From contig OU342639.1 of NCBI GenBank assembly GCA_910589415.1, positions 22,514,268 to 22,578,267 on the forward strand: a stretch of 64,000 nucleotides of DNA, written 5' to 3'. The position numbers and the translations under genes were made by a program. Source of the DNA: Malachius bipustulatus. Taxonomy: Eukaryota > Arthropoda > Insecta > Coleoptera > Melyridae. Below, in pieces: positions 11,626 through 24,430 of the stretch. The notes under the pieces are model-generated. The model was given only the letters and a program-made list of their open reading frames with translations, searched no databases and was not told the DNA's origin. Each line of letters opens with the position of its first letter. The stretch's first letter is position 1.

Positions 11626-12896
11626 CACGCAAAAACAGCCCGGAATCTTGTCTTAGACTTTGTTTTTGACGTTTTGACGTTGTGATCTCAGTTGAAAGGT
11701 TCTACTTAATCCCTTAAGGCTTGCCCAGGCAAGAAAACTAAAATTATTCTACATGTTCATTTGAGAAATCTGCAACTTATGCTCACAAATTTCGTTGATT
11801 AAAGATAATCGGACTCATGGAGCTACAGTATTCTGAAATAGTTCGATCGCTCGTGAAATAGAAGTTTTGAGATTTTTCGTCTTTCGGTTGATAGACTCTC
11901 GTCAGCTAGGTAAAAATACAATCGTCTAATATTTAGGCACTCTTGTGCTACTACCATCCACTAGATGGTATCTGGATCTTGATTGTAACAGAATGGGTGA
12001 TTTTACACTGGCACCTGAACCTCTGGTTGAGCCTTTTGCACTTCCTCTCTAAGTGAACGCACTCTATACACCACCCGACTGCTACAGTGTACCGAGAAAC
12101 GGGTTTAGGTGGGTTTCCTCCAATTCCGGCCAGTTCTTCTTTACCCCAATATGGATTTCCGATTTTGACGAAAGCTAGGAGTCTCAGGTTTGTTCTTGAC
12201 ATAAATTGCATGAAATAATTAGCATCTCTTTGGATCATGTCTTCAGGCTTAGCCATATTTTTACATGTTCTGGATATGTTATATCCATTGCCTTTGCGCA
12301 TCGTTTTTTGTGCGCAAACTAGCAGATTTCTCACGTATCCAAAACTGTGCGACAAAGTGACATAACGCATAGCCAAAAATCGTTTCCGTACAGTTTTAAT
12401 GTAAACAATAGTGATGGGCGGTAAGTGAGAACTCAACTGTTACTTATTGTTAATGGAATAACTATTCATTTAAAGCTTCAAGGTAATAAAATAAACACAA
12501 ATGGGATAACGTAGAACCCGACAAGACTATAAAATATACTCATTATTCTCTTGTGGCAGTAATTATTAAAATTTACGAGTTGATCGCTAATAACAGCATT
12601 GGTAGCGTTCAAATCAAATTTTACGAACGTGAAAATAACTCGCACACCTCTACTAACTTCAATTGACGACGCACAACGCCTGCGTTGTGTGGAAGTTGCA
12701 TATCTACCACGTCTCCACGCTCACGTCACTTATTATTAGTTTATACGGAGTATAATAATAAATAATAATAATATTGTCGGTAGAATTCAATGATTCAACA
12801 GTATATAATAGTAATATTAAAAAGTCATTGGTAGAATTGAAAATAATACCTACCTAGGTAGTCTGAAAAAATAAACTTTAGTTACCTATCATTGTA
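11626..12896. other. No recognised feature; one unplaced long frame
   Basis: A 161-codon minus-strand open frame at 11951-12436 begins at TTG, not ATG, and its product matches no family I know. It is kept as an observation, not a gene. The rest is AT-rich without features. Confidence 0.35.
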
Positions 12897-13106
12897 ATGG
12901 ATTGTGATTCCTCTGAATCTGAAGCAGAAAATACACCACCTGAAGTCAGAAAACAAGCAGGTTTGTGTTCTTTGAATTTGCTACCTGTAGTTTCGAGAGA
13001 AAAATACGAATCTGCTTATAAACATTTCATAAATTGGAGAAAAGGTCATAAAAGCAGAGCATTGTCAGAAAAAATTATTGATGTGTTGAATTTGTTAAAA
13101 AATTAA
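12897..13106 (+). pseudogene. N-terminal fragment of a Crypton-like tyrosine recombinase
   Basis: The frame opens at ATG 12897 with an acidic N-terminus (DSSESEAENTPPEV). It runs into LNLLPVVSREKYESAYKHFI and a following WRKGHK...SEKIIDVL block. This order resembles the N-terminal core-binding (SAM-like) domain of the tyrosine-recombinase proteins encoded by insect Cryptons, which usually read LLPxKSxxxYExxYxxFxxW. A stop follows LLKN, and the expected continuation (a block like KPSTLW) survives only as SVKLWS after the stop. The catalytic R-H-R-Y region is not present. Recognition is from memory of the family pattern, so moderate confidence. Confidence 0.5.
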
Positions 13107-14529
13107 TCTGTTAAATTGTGGTCGTAGGAAAAGTACTGTGTGTAGCACGTGCGGAAAAGAAATTTCACACTCGTGTTATAACCAGGCGAGAAGTCTAGAG
13201 TTGAAAACACAACTTTACTGTCTTCAGAATTTGCACGCCCATCTATCACTAATAACTACTGCAAATAAACCTGACAAGTTTGATAAATATCATTGGAAGA
13301 GCGCTGAGGATGTTAATAAACAGCAATTAGGTAATTTTCTTAATTTCAATCAAGCCATTTAGGACACATGCTTACGTGTGACAAGAAATTACCCCCTTTG
13401 GTATTGATATGACATTTAGGAACACCCTACATATTTAAGAGAATAGGTATAAGTCGGTAGTTATTTCGAAATAATTTTTTCAGTGAGTGACCTCTCCTTA
13501 TAAGCTCTTAAAATTTCCTTTTTTTCGGAAAAAAATCATTTACAGTTCAATTTGATATCTTAAATTGTAATTTTTTTGACCATCAGTTGGATAGGAAGTT
13601 TGAGTAGTAACAAAAACAATATATCTACTCCCCTTGTAAAAAATGAGATATCACAGAGATATACGAAAAGCGTGAGCAGAATTGATGTGGTAAAAAATTA
13701 AAATATAAAATAAACTTGAACATAAAGTAATAGATGTTGTAAGAAGTAACCCCTGGGGTAACTCAACAACCCTGTATGTGTGCGAGCTACGAACTCTCGT
13801 AACCCATTAAACCAAAGAAAAATAACCTCATTTTTTAGGTTGCATGGCAGCTATATAAATTACAAGGATGTTTACTTTCATTATATTGAAAATTATTATG
13901 CGCGCATATATTCATAACATGAAAAAATGACGGTGAGCGGATGGCAGCTAGCTGCTCACACCGCACCTATATAATAGAATTTAAATTAAAATTCTTTATT
14001 TCGTACTTTCTGTACAGTATGATGGAGAGATAAGACACGGATTTCGATTTTAGGCTTGCTATCCCATTTTTTCACAATATAACAAAAGCACGAACTTTGG
14101 TGTTCGTGCTCTCTTTTTAGACGTTCGCTGTATTTATAAACCTTTGAACTTTTTCAGAGAATTAAAAAATAATTTATAAGATTTATCAAACCTGTTTGCC
14201 AAGCTCTAAACTACAGTCACGCTTTTAAAAGCTGTAACATTGATAACAATGAGAAAGCTAAAAGTTTTTCTTGTGTCAATTCAGATATGATCTTTTTTAC
14301 TCATCAGGAGTGGGGAAAATGTTACGTCTACGTCACAGCATCTTCTTACCGTTTATATAGAACTCGGTTCTCTTAATTAAACTCATCCCGCTCACTGTGA
14401 TCCAATTGCTGTATATAATCGCACCTGATTTCTCTCCTGCATACTGAGCTACCAGTAAATATGATAGCATAAAAACACAAATAATTATCTGTGACACAGA
14501 AATATCCTCGAAAAAAATCTACAGGAACT
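13107..14529. other. AT-rich, nothing firm
   Basis: A degenerate CACCCTACATA at about 13423 and CAACCCTGTATG at about 13774 may be eroded ends of the CAGGGTGT family. A 74-codon frame at 13138-13362 shows no recognisable domain. Confidence 0.35.
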
Positions 14530-14800
14530 TTTATATAATTTGTTTGTTCACGATTTTTTCACGTTTGTCCATCAAAGAAAAGTTTTTACCAAATTAAACA
14601 ATACCAAGAGAGAATTTTTATAAAATGTAAACGTTTTTTGTTCATCCATGGTTTGTTCGTGTTTTTCCACTAGAAATATTCGTTTGCCAACTTTTCAAAA
14701 AAAATTGCGATCAAATTTAAAAACATTGACATCAGCACCCCCGTGGACATTTGTCATCAATTGTCAAACGCGATACGATTGTCCATTAACAGTACACGTT
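14530..14800. repeat. TTTGTCCA-rich repeat, copy 2
   Basis: Shares with 4334-4600 the block ACATCAGCACCCCC (about 14729) and several TTTGTCCA-like octamers in the same orientation. The copies are clearly diverged. Confidence 0.5.
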
Positions 14801-15652
14801 TGTTTTGTTTTGGCGGGCGGCGTTACGGAAGTATTTTTTTGAAGAAAACTGAAGGAAATAAATTTTGAATAATTTTTTTTATACAAAATGAACCAGAATA
14901 AATCTGCCGAAACACATTTCAACTGTCAAGAACACGTGATAGTGAGACGAAAAGAGTTAAATCATACGTTCCAAGTGCGCTCCTTGTATTTAAACGGAAT
15001 TTTTTATACATTTTTTGTAAGTTCCAAATATTTTCTTAATAACAGAAACCAGACATGGATGCCACGACGTCAGACTTTCACCATAAAAAATTATTTCGAA
15101 GTATTAAGTGAAGGATTTTATCTACCCTCTATATGAAATTTAATAATTACAAAACAACTTGCATGGCCCGAAAGTGAGCCTTTGCACATACATCTGTTGT
15201 GTAATGAGAATCAAAAGTTACAACACGGCTATATGGTAGAACAATAAAAATTATTAAAAAGGTACAGGTATACTTGATATGTAAAATAATGCAAACATGA
15301 AAGAAACGGTATGAAATTCAGAAACCTGTTATTATCGAAATGAGTGGCACGCTCAATATTATGTATTTGTTTAATAATTTCCATTAAATTGCATCATAGT
15401 TCCTGATTGACAGAAATCATAATATTTAATTCAGTTATGTTTTTGATTTAGTAGTTATTTATATTAATTGATACTTGACATTATAATATATTTGACATTT
15501 CTTGGTAACTGAAATATTCGATTGTAAAATTATGTTATATATTTTATAACAGCGGAGTCTACCCCTTTTTGTGGATAGCACCAGTTTGCTGAATAATTTG
15601 TCGTATATCCAATTACGTTTAAAAATACCATCTTATTTATTGGTTAGCCAAA
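14801..15652. other. AT-rich, nothing recognised
   Basis: An 82-codon frame at 14888-15136 has no recognisable motif. Confidence 0.4.
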
Positions 15653-15823
15653 ATGTTTTGTCAGGGTTTCAGTATAATAAAATGTTCCAAATGTTCCAAA
15701 ATCAGACATCCTAAGAGAGACTGTAAAAGTGTATTAGCTGTTTGCCCTACTTGTCCAGGACCTCAAGAAAGAAATCAATGTCAGGATCAAAGCTTAAAGC
15801 TCTATAGCAGGGCTTATGTGTAA
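15653..15823 (+). pseudogene. Gag-like zinc-knuckle fragment of a retroelement ORF1
   Basis: Fifty-six codons from ATG 15653 contain a perfect CCHC zinc knuckle, CSKCSKIRHPKRDC (C-x2-C-x4-H-x4-C), followed about 8 residues later by a second cysteine pair CPTCPGPQERNQC. Tandem knuckles of this kind close the ORF1/Gag of many non-LTR retrotransposons (Jockey, I, R1 groups) and bind the element RNA. No frame continues on either side and no RT follows on the same strand, so it is an orphan fragment. A CNBP-like host protein is less likely because such proteins have longer regular repeats. Confidence 0.5.
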
Positions 15824-16969
15824 GTGAAAAATTTTAATGCAAACATTTCTACTAACCAGAAAATTGTCAAAATTACTTGGGTCACTTCAATACCTCCTCA
15901 TTATAACCAAAGCTTATTTTTTATGATTGTGTTACTGAGGACAGATTCGATGTAGATTCAGTAAACAACCAGAATTCAAGGTAATTAGACAGGATAGTAA
16001 TGGCATGGCTGGGGAAATAGATGTGTTCATTAGGGAGCTATTTGGTCTGGCCGAGTTGTGAGTGAATTTCAAAGTTTTCAAAAACAATTATCGATAAAGA
16101 TTACTCAAAATTCTGGGTTTCATGGGAGGAGATATTCTGTCGTACCGTAGCCTGTAGTTAAGAAATTTGGTTATTAAATTTTTGGTTACAGCACAGTTCG
16201 AACATGTTAAATGAGTGATTCATATCAGCATAAATTTCTAGATCACCTTATTGCTGAATATGTGAGGGCGTCTGACTTCACATAATAGTTAATTAATCAC
16301 TGCACTCAACCCTGAAACATTATTTGATATAATACTAACTAATGAGCGTAAACACGTCAGTACTTGTAGTACTATTGACCTCCAAATTGCAAATCATCGA
16401 GCTGTTTACTGCAATGTTGACATCCATTTCTTTTAAGCCAAAGATTATGTTTTAAAAAGAAATATTAACCTCACAGATATCCTCACGTTGTCTTAGAAAA
16501 GACAACCTGATGAATTCAAGAGGCGGTGCTCTAAGTCAAAATAATTCCACATAAGTAGTTTCGTATGTTGCTCATTCTAGCAGTGGCAGAAATGATAAGT
16601 CTACTTACCTGTCACAACTCCCCGAGAAAAGCAGTTATAAGTAATTATGAAATGCAATTCCTGCTTTGAATGTTACAGGTTAGTGATAAATGGAGTAATA
16701 GATCCTTTACAGTACTTTTCAAAAAATCTGCCTCTATAAATGATTATTTTTGTCTGAAATTACAGCTTATTGCGAGTTACTGCGTAGATTTCTCTATTAG
16801 ATTGTTTACTGTGAGGAAGGATTTTAAAAATATGTTACATTTTAAGTAATGAAGATGACATTTCTACGCTACTATATGCATACAAATATTGTTTTCAAAC
16901 TCCTGTTTAGGGACTAGATTGTAGTTGTAATTGTAGGTAATTATTATAGGTGATTGTAGTTTCTTAAGG
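15824..16969. other. Nothing recognised
   Basis: Possible remains of the element that supplied the zinc-knuckle fragment, but no motif is visible. Confidence 0.4.
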
Positions 16970-17700
16970 TGCTGCCTGAGCTTACAATGTTCCGTCAGGA
17001 ATCCCGTCGTTGCTCTGAGACGTACTTTACTGACAGTTTTAGGAGTATCTTCGACCTCTCTCGGTTGAATTCCCGATCAGTTCTTTGGCATGTCTCAACC
17101 CTGAGAAGCTCCTCCAATGGATTTCTCTGTTTCCCTTCTTCCTTTCGGAATTCTGGCTTAAAGAATGTGTCTTCGAAGTCACAGAAAGATTCTGGTACCA
17201 TTAAGAATTTTGAGGCTCATTTTTTTGCCAGTGTGTGGGCACGTTTATTTTGCTCAATTAGAGAATGATTTGGTATCCATTTGAGGTGAATTTGAGTTTT
17301 CCTAGGCACTCTCAAGCCATTTTGGAGTTGATGGTCGAAGAGCTCATCGTCTTTATGACTGCTTGACTATCCGTCAATATCGGGATTGATTTGGACATAT
17401 TCTTCTATTGCATGCAGTCCCGTTTGAAGTATGGTTGGAATGTTCCCATTGGTTTGGAGTAACTAACTGTGTGGCCCGTAGATAACTGTCTCGGCTCCCT
17501 CGACGATTTTGGAGCCGTCTGTGTACCATTTAATCGTACCTTCTTTGAGACGGCAGTTGGAGGTGTTGTTCGATTTTTCTTTGGTAGAAAGTGTCATGAT
17601 GAATTTCTTTTCGAAACTGAATTTTTAATTAGTTGTCTTTTAACAGTGTCAAGAGCTTCTGGCAGCCACTTAAGGGTTGGTCCTCAATGGCTATCCAGTT
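16970..17700 (-). pseudogene. Decayed RNase H domain of a non-LTR retrotransposon
   Basis: On the minus strand the motif EGTIKWYTDGSKIVEGAE (near 17490-17545) contains the first catalytic Asp of RNase H. It is followed by YGPHS, by a degraded second-Asp region (near 17360), and by HLKWIPNHS (near 17285) leading into PESFCDF. These match the usual order YTDGSK / DSQAA / WVPGHSGIxGNExAD / PEPFCG of RNase H domains in R1/I/LOA-like elements. Several stops interrupt it. A 68-codon open tail (16995-17201) is the only sizeable intact piece. It differs from the 63.3 kb family, so it is a second lineage. Confidence 0.65.
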
Positions 17701-19031
17701 TTGATTCCTGATCTTGACGGGAGGAGAGCTTCTCCAGCTGTTCCCTCGATTACCAAATGTAGTGGTGTCAGGTCCAATATTACTTCCAACATCGTAGTTT
17801 GGCAGTTCTGATTGATGCTTTGATGCAAAGACATGCGAGTTTCTGGATCTTCTCGAGGAAACGTATTCTAATGGATGAATTTCAAGAAAAATTCAGCTGA
17901 CGTTGTCTGATCATACTCCTGTACATGCATATAGATGTATTTCTTCCTGAGGACCTCATTTTTTACTATTTAAAGTTGTAGATAAATCAGTTCTCTTCAA
18001 ACAATCTGCTTTTATCTCTCTCAAGTAAGGTGATGGTCAATTTAACTTAGAGTTGGAAGTTAGTTTTAAAAACTTGAATTCTTCGACTTCTTCGAGTTGT
18101 TTACCCCAGAGCGCAGGTTTCCGAGTCGAGGGTGCTAGAGATTTGTTTTGGGGGTTCAGCATTCAGAGTAGGAAAGATATAATTTTATGATAATACCGTG
18201 CTTTCATTCAAAGTACATCATTATTATTTAATCTGATTTTAATATGTTATAAATGTTACCTCAGACGATCGAAAGGGATTCAAAAGATGAAGGTATTTCC
18301 AAATTTGAAGGCATCTTTGTCTAATTCAAGCAACATTAAAAAATGGCTCAGTATATGTCACTATTTTCATACGGCGATTGAAATAGTAACCTTACAAGAC
18401 CCTAACATTTTAATATAGGATACGTGTATCACCTACTTAACTACTTGTAACCGCGAATTTGCGCTTACCTACGTTCAACTTGCCCAGGGTGTTGTAAGCG
18501 CATTCTTGTCAAGTATCCACAAACGCGATAGATTGTACAGCATAACTTGGAGGGTTCAGGTGAAACGATTGTTAAATTCATGGGGACAGAATCCAGAATA
18601 TAAGAATAAACGTACGCACACCGAATATTGTAACACCGCGGCAGGCATACGGATCTTCATGAATTATTAGTGGGTATAGAATAGGAGAAATATGGACAGA
18701 GAAGCTCTCTGTGCCGAGCATATCTAGTGCCTTATAATATGCCGTCTTACAGGAAACTTCCTCCAGAACTAATTTACACTCGTGAATATATTACGGGACA
18801 CAGTCTCATATGAAAGGAACATGTGCTTTAGGTTATTCAGAAGCAAATTCCATTTTAAAATTACGAGGTAGCTTGCTGCTGGATCGCGGAGTCCCGATGG
18901 GACAATTTTATTGTTTAACAGTCCCTGAATGAATCTGCACCAACACCCGCAAAATAATGCGTTCCCATTACTTTTAAGCATCATGAATCAACCATCGCGG
19001 AATTTATCCTGATCGGTCGAGTGTAACAAAT
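17701..19031. other. Nothing recognised
   Basis: No supported coding, repeat or RNA feature. Confidence 0.4.
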
Positions 19032-19249
19032 TTGTTTGCCCTTATACAAACGATGTTTTGGATACTTTGGAGTATCTATGCAGCTGTTCTCACTTACAAG
19101 TTTGGTGCTTCAGGATATGATATCCTCTATTATTGTTCTTATTTATTTTTGGTAAAGTTAGATTATCTATTTCTAATGAATGCTTATTCTGGTGTACGGC
19201 AAGGATCACATTTGAAGCCAGTTTTGTTTTATTATATTTTCTACTTAAC
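19032..19249 (+). pseudogene. Reverse-transcriptase fragment, Jockey/CR1-like
   Basis: A continuous frame contains LTYKFGASGYDILYYCSYL, then SGVRQGSHLKPVLFYYIF. These line up with the palm/fingers region of non-LTR RTs, where KFGVSGNLL...SYL precedes SGVPQGSHLGPLLFxxYIND. The intact element at 52580 has SGVPQGSHLGPLLF at the same point. Key Pro and Gly positions are changed, so the copy is old. The fragment ends abruptly at 19250, where a CAGGGTGT repeat end begins, suggesting that the element inserted into the RT copy. Confidence 0.55.
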
Positions 19250-19252
19250 ATA

Positions 19253-19497
19253 CAGGGTGTACCTTAATTCAGAGCTCACCATGGGTATCTCGTAAACGCT
19301 AAGAGATACAGGGTCGGTTATATTAAAGAAGAGATGCCCTATTGTGTAGCCATCTCGAATCCGTCAAGACATAAAAAAGATATGTGTGAACGTTCCTGAT
19401 ATAGGTTAGATTACCCAGTGAATGAAGAAATAAGGCATGTTGTCATATTGGATGTAGGTTACACATATTAAAGTATTAATTAGCTACAAGTTATATA
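19253..19497. repeat. Single CAGGGTGT end, TA-flanked
   Basis: Begins CAGGGTGTACC after TA (19251-19252), with a second GATACAGGGTC 56 bp inside. No matching right end was found before the next element starts at 19498, so it is a truncated or chimeric copy. Confidence 0.45.
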
Positions 19498-21573
19498 CAG
19501 GGTGTCTCTAAAAGGTACCACCAACGTTCTACCACAGATTCCCGAGGAAAAAATATGCCGATTTAACCGAACTTATCCATGTCCAAAGTTGTACCCTTTT
19601 CAAGATACAGCCCTTAAAAGGGGGTCAACTAAATACTCATTTTCCAGAATAAGTCAAAAATGGTTTAAACGAGAAACTTCAAAATTTCACCACCTACTAC
19701 TATTGTTAAGACCAATAAACTGACGTAGTCTTACAAACATTGACGTACAGGTGTTCCTATTTTTGATGTCGCGTCTCACGTTTGACCCCAGAACTTTTTT
19801 ATCCGCACGCCACTGATTAATTTTGCATTTTTTATCTAAAGGTTGAAGTATTACTGAACTTTTTGCGCCCTTATAAAAATTTTGTATCTTGCATGGTTTC
19901 CCCGTCATTAATTTTCAATGATACACCCACAATGCTGAAAACGTATTTGAAAAATGTAATTTTTACTTAAAATTAATTAAATTTTATTTCACAAAGATGA
20001 CTTTAAATATCAGGATAAGTCTTATCGGTTGTTTGATTCTGCTTATCATTGTACGCAATCTAATTTGAATATTTGTTTACCTTTTGGTTTTATGCGATTG
20101 ATATCTTTATTATAACATTCTTCCAATTAATTTCGATATCTGACAAAATGGCCGTTCTACAGCGACTTTAAAAGGGCCAATGTAAAAAAGACAAATTTTG
20201 ACTTTGACAGTTCATAAATGACAGACGGTGAGTATGACAAACGTCAAACTTGGTGTTCCGAAAGATACTTCTCTTGCCTATCCGTCGGTACTCAAGCAAA
20301 ACGATTCCGACGTTCCGTTTGACAATTATTAAAGATCGCGTCCGAAAAAACACACTTTTATTCGTGATTTTTTGAGAAGAAAATGCGAAATCAACGCCAT
20401 CTTAAAAAACTTACCGAGTCGAAAATATCCGCGAAATTTTAACAAAAACTACTTCTGTGGATTGTCAAAGCATGTAATAACACGACGGTGTGTCCAGTCT
20501 ATACACGTTTCTCAGAAAATGTCGGAGTTACGGGCGTTTCAAAATGGCTGACTTTTTTGACGTAATTTCGACTTTGACGTTTGAAAAAATTGACATTTAG
20601 AAAAAATTGCAACGGCATTACAAGGCCACATGAATTTCCGTCATTTTGATGTATCTACCATTTTTTTCCGATCGTTTTTAACAAAATGGCGGCTGATTTA
20701 GTTGAATGGAGACAGAAGCTTTTTTGCCGTTTTAAACTGAAAATACAAATTTCGGAGCACTTTTCCAAACCTTCCTGTATACAAACTATAAGTGATATCA
20801 AAACCAACTCAACTACCAGCGATAGACAAAGCATGCAGAAAATTCGTGTTACTATTCGTTCGCGCGGTTTTTTCAAAAATGGCGGAGCTACGAGCGTTTC
20901 AAAATGGCCGATTTTTTTTTTTTTTATTTTGAATTTGACGTTTGAAAAATGACAGTTGTGATTTTTTGCGGTGCCTCTTGCATCAATATGTCATTGCTGC
21001 ACATTTTGCCTGTACGACGAAACCAAAATCTGGCCGCCATCTTGATTCTTTGATTTTATCTAAATTTTTTTGTGTGCAAAAACACGTGTCTTTTTTCGAT
21101 TTTTTCCAACTTTTCAATTTTGTCATTTTTTAAATGACAGTTTCAATTCTTTTTAGGAAATTAATGATGGGGAAACCATGCAAGATACAAAATTTTTATA
21201 AGGATGCAAAAAGTTCAGTAATACTTCAACCTTTAGATAAAAAATACAAAATTAATCAGTGGCGTGCGGATAAAAAGTTCTGGGGTCAAACGTGAGACGC
21301 GACATCAAAAATAGGAACACCCTGTACGTCAATGTTTGTAGGACTACGTCAGTTTATTGGTCTTAACAATAGTAGTAGGTGGTGAAATTTTGAAGTTTCT
21401 CGTTTAAACCATTTTTGACTTATTCTGGAAAATGAGTATTTAGTTGACCCCTTTTAAGGGCTGTATCTTGAAAAGGGTACAACTTTGGACATGGATAAGT
21501 TCGGTTAAATCGGCATATTTTTTCCTCTGGAATCTGTGGTAGAACGTTGGTGGTACCTTTTAGAGACACCCTG
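19498..21573. mobile_element. Long-TIR CAGGGTGT element, 2.08 kb, non-autonomous
   Basis: Arms 19498-19916 and 21155-21573 (419 bp each) are near-identical reverse complements. The ends are CAGGGTGTCTCTAAAAGGT, flanked by TA at 19496-19497 and 21574-21575. GATACAG recurs with its CAG at +110 (19608) and GCCACTG lies at +311 (19809), nearly the same offsets as in the elements at 2081 and 61058. The 1.24 kb interior codes for nothing long on either strand. It has a direct repeat with about 355 bp spacing and many TGACGTTTGA/TGACAGTT motifs. I class it as a transposase-less member of the same family. Confidence 0.85.
20516..20955. repeat. Diverged direct repeat inside the 19498 element
   Basis: About 85 bp at 20516-20600 recurs at about 20865-20955. 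Both contain CGTTTCAAAATGGC and TTTGACGTTTGAAAAA. Confidence 0.6.
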
Positions 21574-24035
21574 TATATTTATTACTGGGAAGCATTTTTA
21601 GGGTTTTCAAAGAGCTGTTTCAAATTTTTTGCCATGGACCTCCCCTTTCTAAAAGCAGGTCAGACTAGGTGAGGTCTCGTCATCGTTGAATATTGCCGCG
21701 GTATCTGTCATCATATTGTGGAGTATTTAATTATTTTTTAAATGTTTCCGAAGAAGAGAAAGGAAGAGAAAGTTTTAGAAATGTCTGGATGCCTGTTTAA
21801 ATTATCTGTGCTGTAAAGCATTATTTGGTACCAGGCCGATCATCGTCAAACGTACCTACTTCGTTTGAAAGCGTCTTTCAAATTTTTTGTAGTGCCTGAT
21901 TCATTTCAACGGGATGCTTTGACCAAAATATTTTTTTTTTATTCCTGAATAATACAGAATTGGACGGGCGGGATTATTCTGACGTTATACTTTCACCTTC
22001 TATTTTATTTCATAGGGTGTATTTTGGAATAGCGTATTTTAGTAAGGCTCATCTGACTAGCGATTCATTCTCAAATGAAGTAGTGTAGGTAAATTTCTTA
22101 TTTTTTTATGTCCTTTATTCAATTTAATTTAGAAATCGATTTAAAAAGAAATAAATAGGTAGTTAAGCTTTGAAAAAGGGAATGAGCCGCATTTTTAATA
22201 ATTTTCTGGAAATAATTTTCCTTCGATTTTAGTGTTAAAAAAATGTGATAATTGAGTGACCATAAAGTTATCGCATAAAAAACGTGAATATCACTAAGAA
22301 AAACTTCCACGCTTTATGCCCTTACTGCCTAATGTCACAGTTATTAGATTATGCGCACTCAAATTAAAAATTTTCCAAAGTTAGCTGAAAATGTTCAATT
22401 TTGAAAATTATTGTCCCATGTTAATATGAACAATATAGGAATGGGTTTCAATTAAGTTTATTTACAGTACCTAAGCATCTTTAAGCATACGGCGATGACA
22501 TGCTATTAAATTTTTATAAAAAAGTCTCATTTCAGAATGGTAATTTTTCGCTGAGAGCGTAATAACGCATTGCTATTGCTGAGGATGAAAGTTTTGAAAA
22601 TTTACAGACCGGGATCATATCATCGCAATAGGATGTGTTAATTTCGCGCGAGTTATTCTCTGGAAGTGACGCTAGTTAGAGTCTATCTAGTTCGTTTCTG
22701 AATGGTTGGATCGCCTGGTGGAAACTGTCGTTAAATCTGAATTAAGCCTGCAGCCCTTAATTCCTGTAGGGATTCAATATTTCATAGGAACCTATCCCTT
22801 TGTGCATCTGGAACTCAGTCTCGTCATACATAATCATTTCACTTTTGATATGAATAATAATGATCATTAACTATGCACCCGAGTTGGGTCTTGGATCGAA
22901 GGCTAGCTTAATCATTTATGAGAAATAAGTCATTAAGAGCTGTGTATCAGACATCAGACGCGAGTGAGGCCTAACAACTATACATAACTTAACAAGTAAC
23001 TTAACAACACTCATCACGTTTTATACCACTCAAGTATAGATTAGAGGTATTAATACCGACAAGCGCCAACGGAACATAAAGACTTCGTTTTGTTAAAATA
23101 ATAAGCTTCTTAAAGCTTTCGAAACCTTCCTCTTTGTGTAGGTAGCTGCAGTAGCTCCCAAGGCATCTGCAGATATCTTAAAAGAGCTTCCACTCTTTTA
23201 TGCTGATCTGGGATATGTTTTGGTGTGTATTTGAGATAATTATTTCAATTATTGGGAATCTTCGATTATTTTCGCGAGTTCTCTCGCCATTTTTGCCATC
23301 ACAAAACTCATAGATAACTCATTTTGGCCATATTCTATGGTATAGTAAACTGAGTCATTTTCATAATTATCTAATAAGTTAAATCGCAGTTTGCAGTTGG
23401 AAACTATCAAAATGACTAACGTCGTGAAGTGCCAACAATTTGTCACCACGGCAACAATCATCACCAACTGTTTCCGATTGCTAATCAGTACATTCAGGTA
23501 CAAAAAATTAGTGAACTTCAACCTCTTGTAATTTCTTTTCTTCATAGGTGCTTAAAATAATCCCTTCTTTCCGCTGGCGGAATATCGACCACCCGCTATG
23601 ATCCACCCTTCATTATCAAGAAATCGAAAGCTATCCTTCTATCCTACAAAAATTGGTTGCATGCTTTCCTCCCATACAGGCTGTTCCAGTTTGAATGCTC
23701 CCAACTTCGGCAAAGGGTAGAACACGTAATTGAATTGAATTTTTTCTATAATGTTTTGCTCTAAAACTTTTTATTTTGGAGATACAGGGTGTAAACTTGG
23801 AATAAAAAATCAATTCTATTTGATATTTTCTAAACTCTATTGAAGATATTTTTCTAAATTTTGGTATAGATTAATATTAATCGAGGGTAAAATTTCGAAG
23901 GTAAATAAAAACTGTAAAAAAAATGGTAGTTATTTTTTCTTTTAATCCCCAAAAAGATACCCTTAATGAAGGTCTCCAAGGGGCTTTAATATAGAGAATT
24001 TTTGGGAAAATTTAATTTCTTATAAACGAGATTAG
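21574..24035. other. Mostly unrecognised; isolated CAGGGTGT end at 23785
   Basis: GATACAGGGTGTAAAC (about 23781-23796) is a single family-like end without a visible partner. A 98-codon minus-strand frame at 23249-23545 matches nothing I know. Nothing else is supported. Confidence 0.35.
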
Positions 24036-24424
24036 GTACTGTAACTACGACTCCGCCTGAGAGTCGTCCGTGGCGTTTCGCTGGTCTGGAATCGCCTGGA
24101 GATCGGACGGGTTCCTCGGGCGCCAGATTTTTACTGAGGGTTTACTCCCTCGGGAAGATATTCTCGCCAAATCCTCCCACTTGCCTGAGTCGCAATTACA
24201 ATGGTACTGCTATAGTACCCTTGTCCCAGGGGTAGCTCTGTGGAGAAACGGAAAGTGCCAGGGGTCGTTTGAGGTTACCACCCTAAAATAATTGTGTTCG
24301 GCAAAGCGGGCCCTAATCGCTTTCCGAAAGCATTGACACCTCCGAGCTGTAGCGAGTGATTGTCGGTCAACTAATTTATGAGGAACGGATGAACATTAAC
24401 ACCACAGAATTCAACTTAACAATT

Positions 24425-24430
24425 TTTATT
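24425..24430 (-). terminator. AATAAA candidate of the 24-26 kb LTR
   Basis: Polyadenylation hexamer on the minus strand, downstream of the TATA candidate and the tandem repeats. Confidence 0.35.

Noticed and set aside
11951..12436. A 161-codon minus-strand gene
   Set aside because: No ATG start, no recognisable domain and no support from neighbours. Kept only as an observation.
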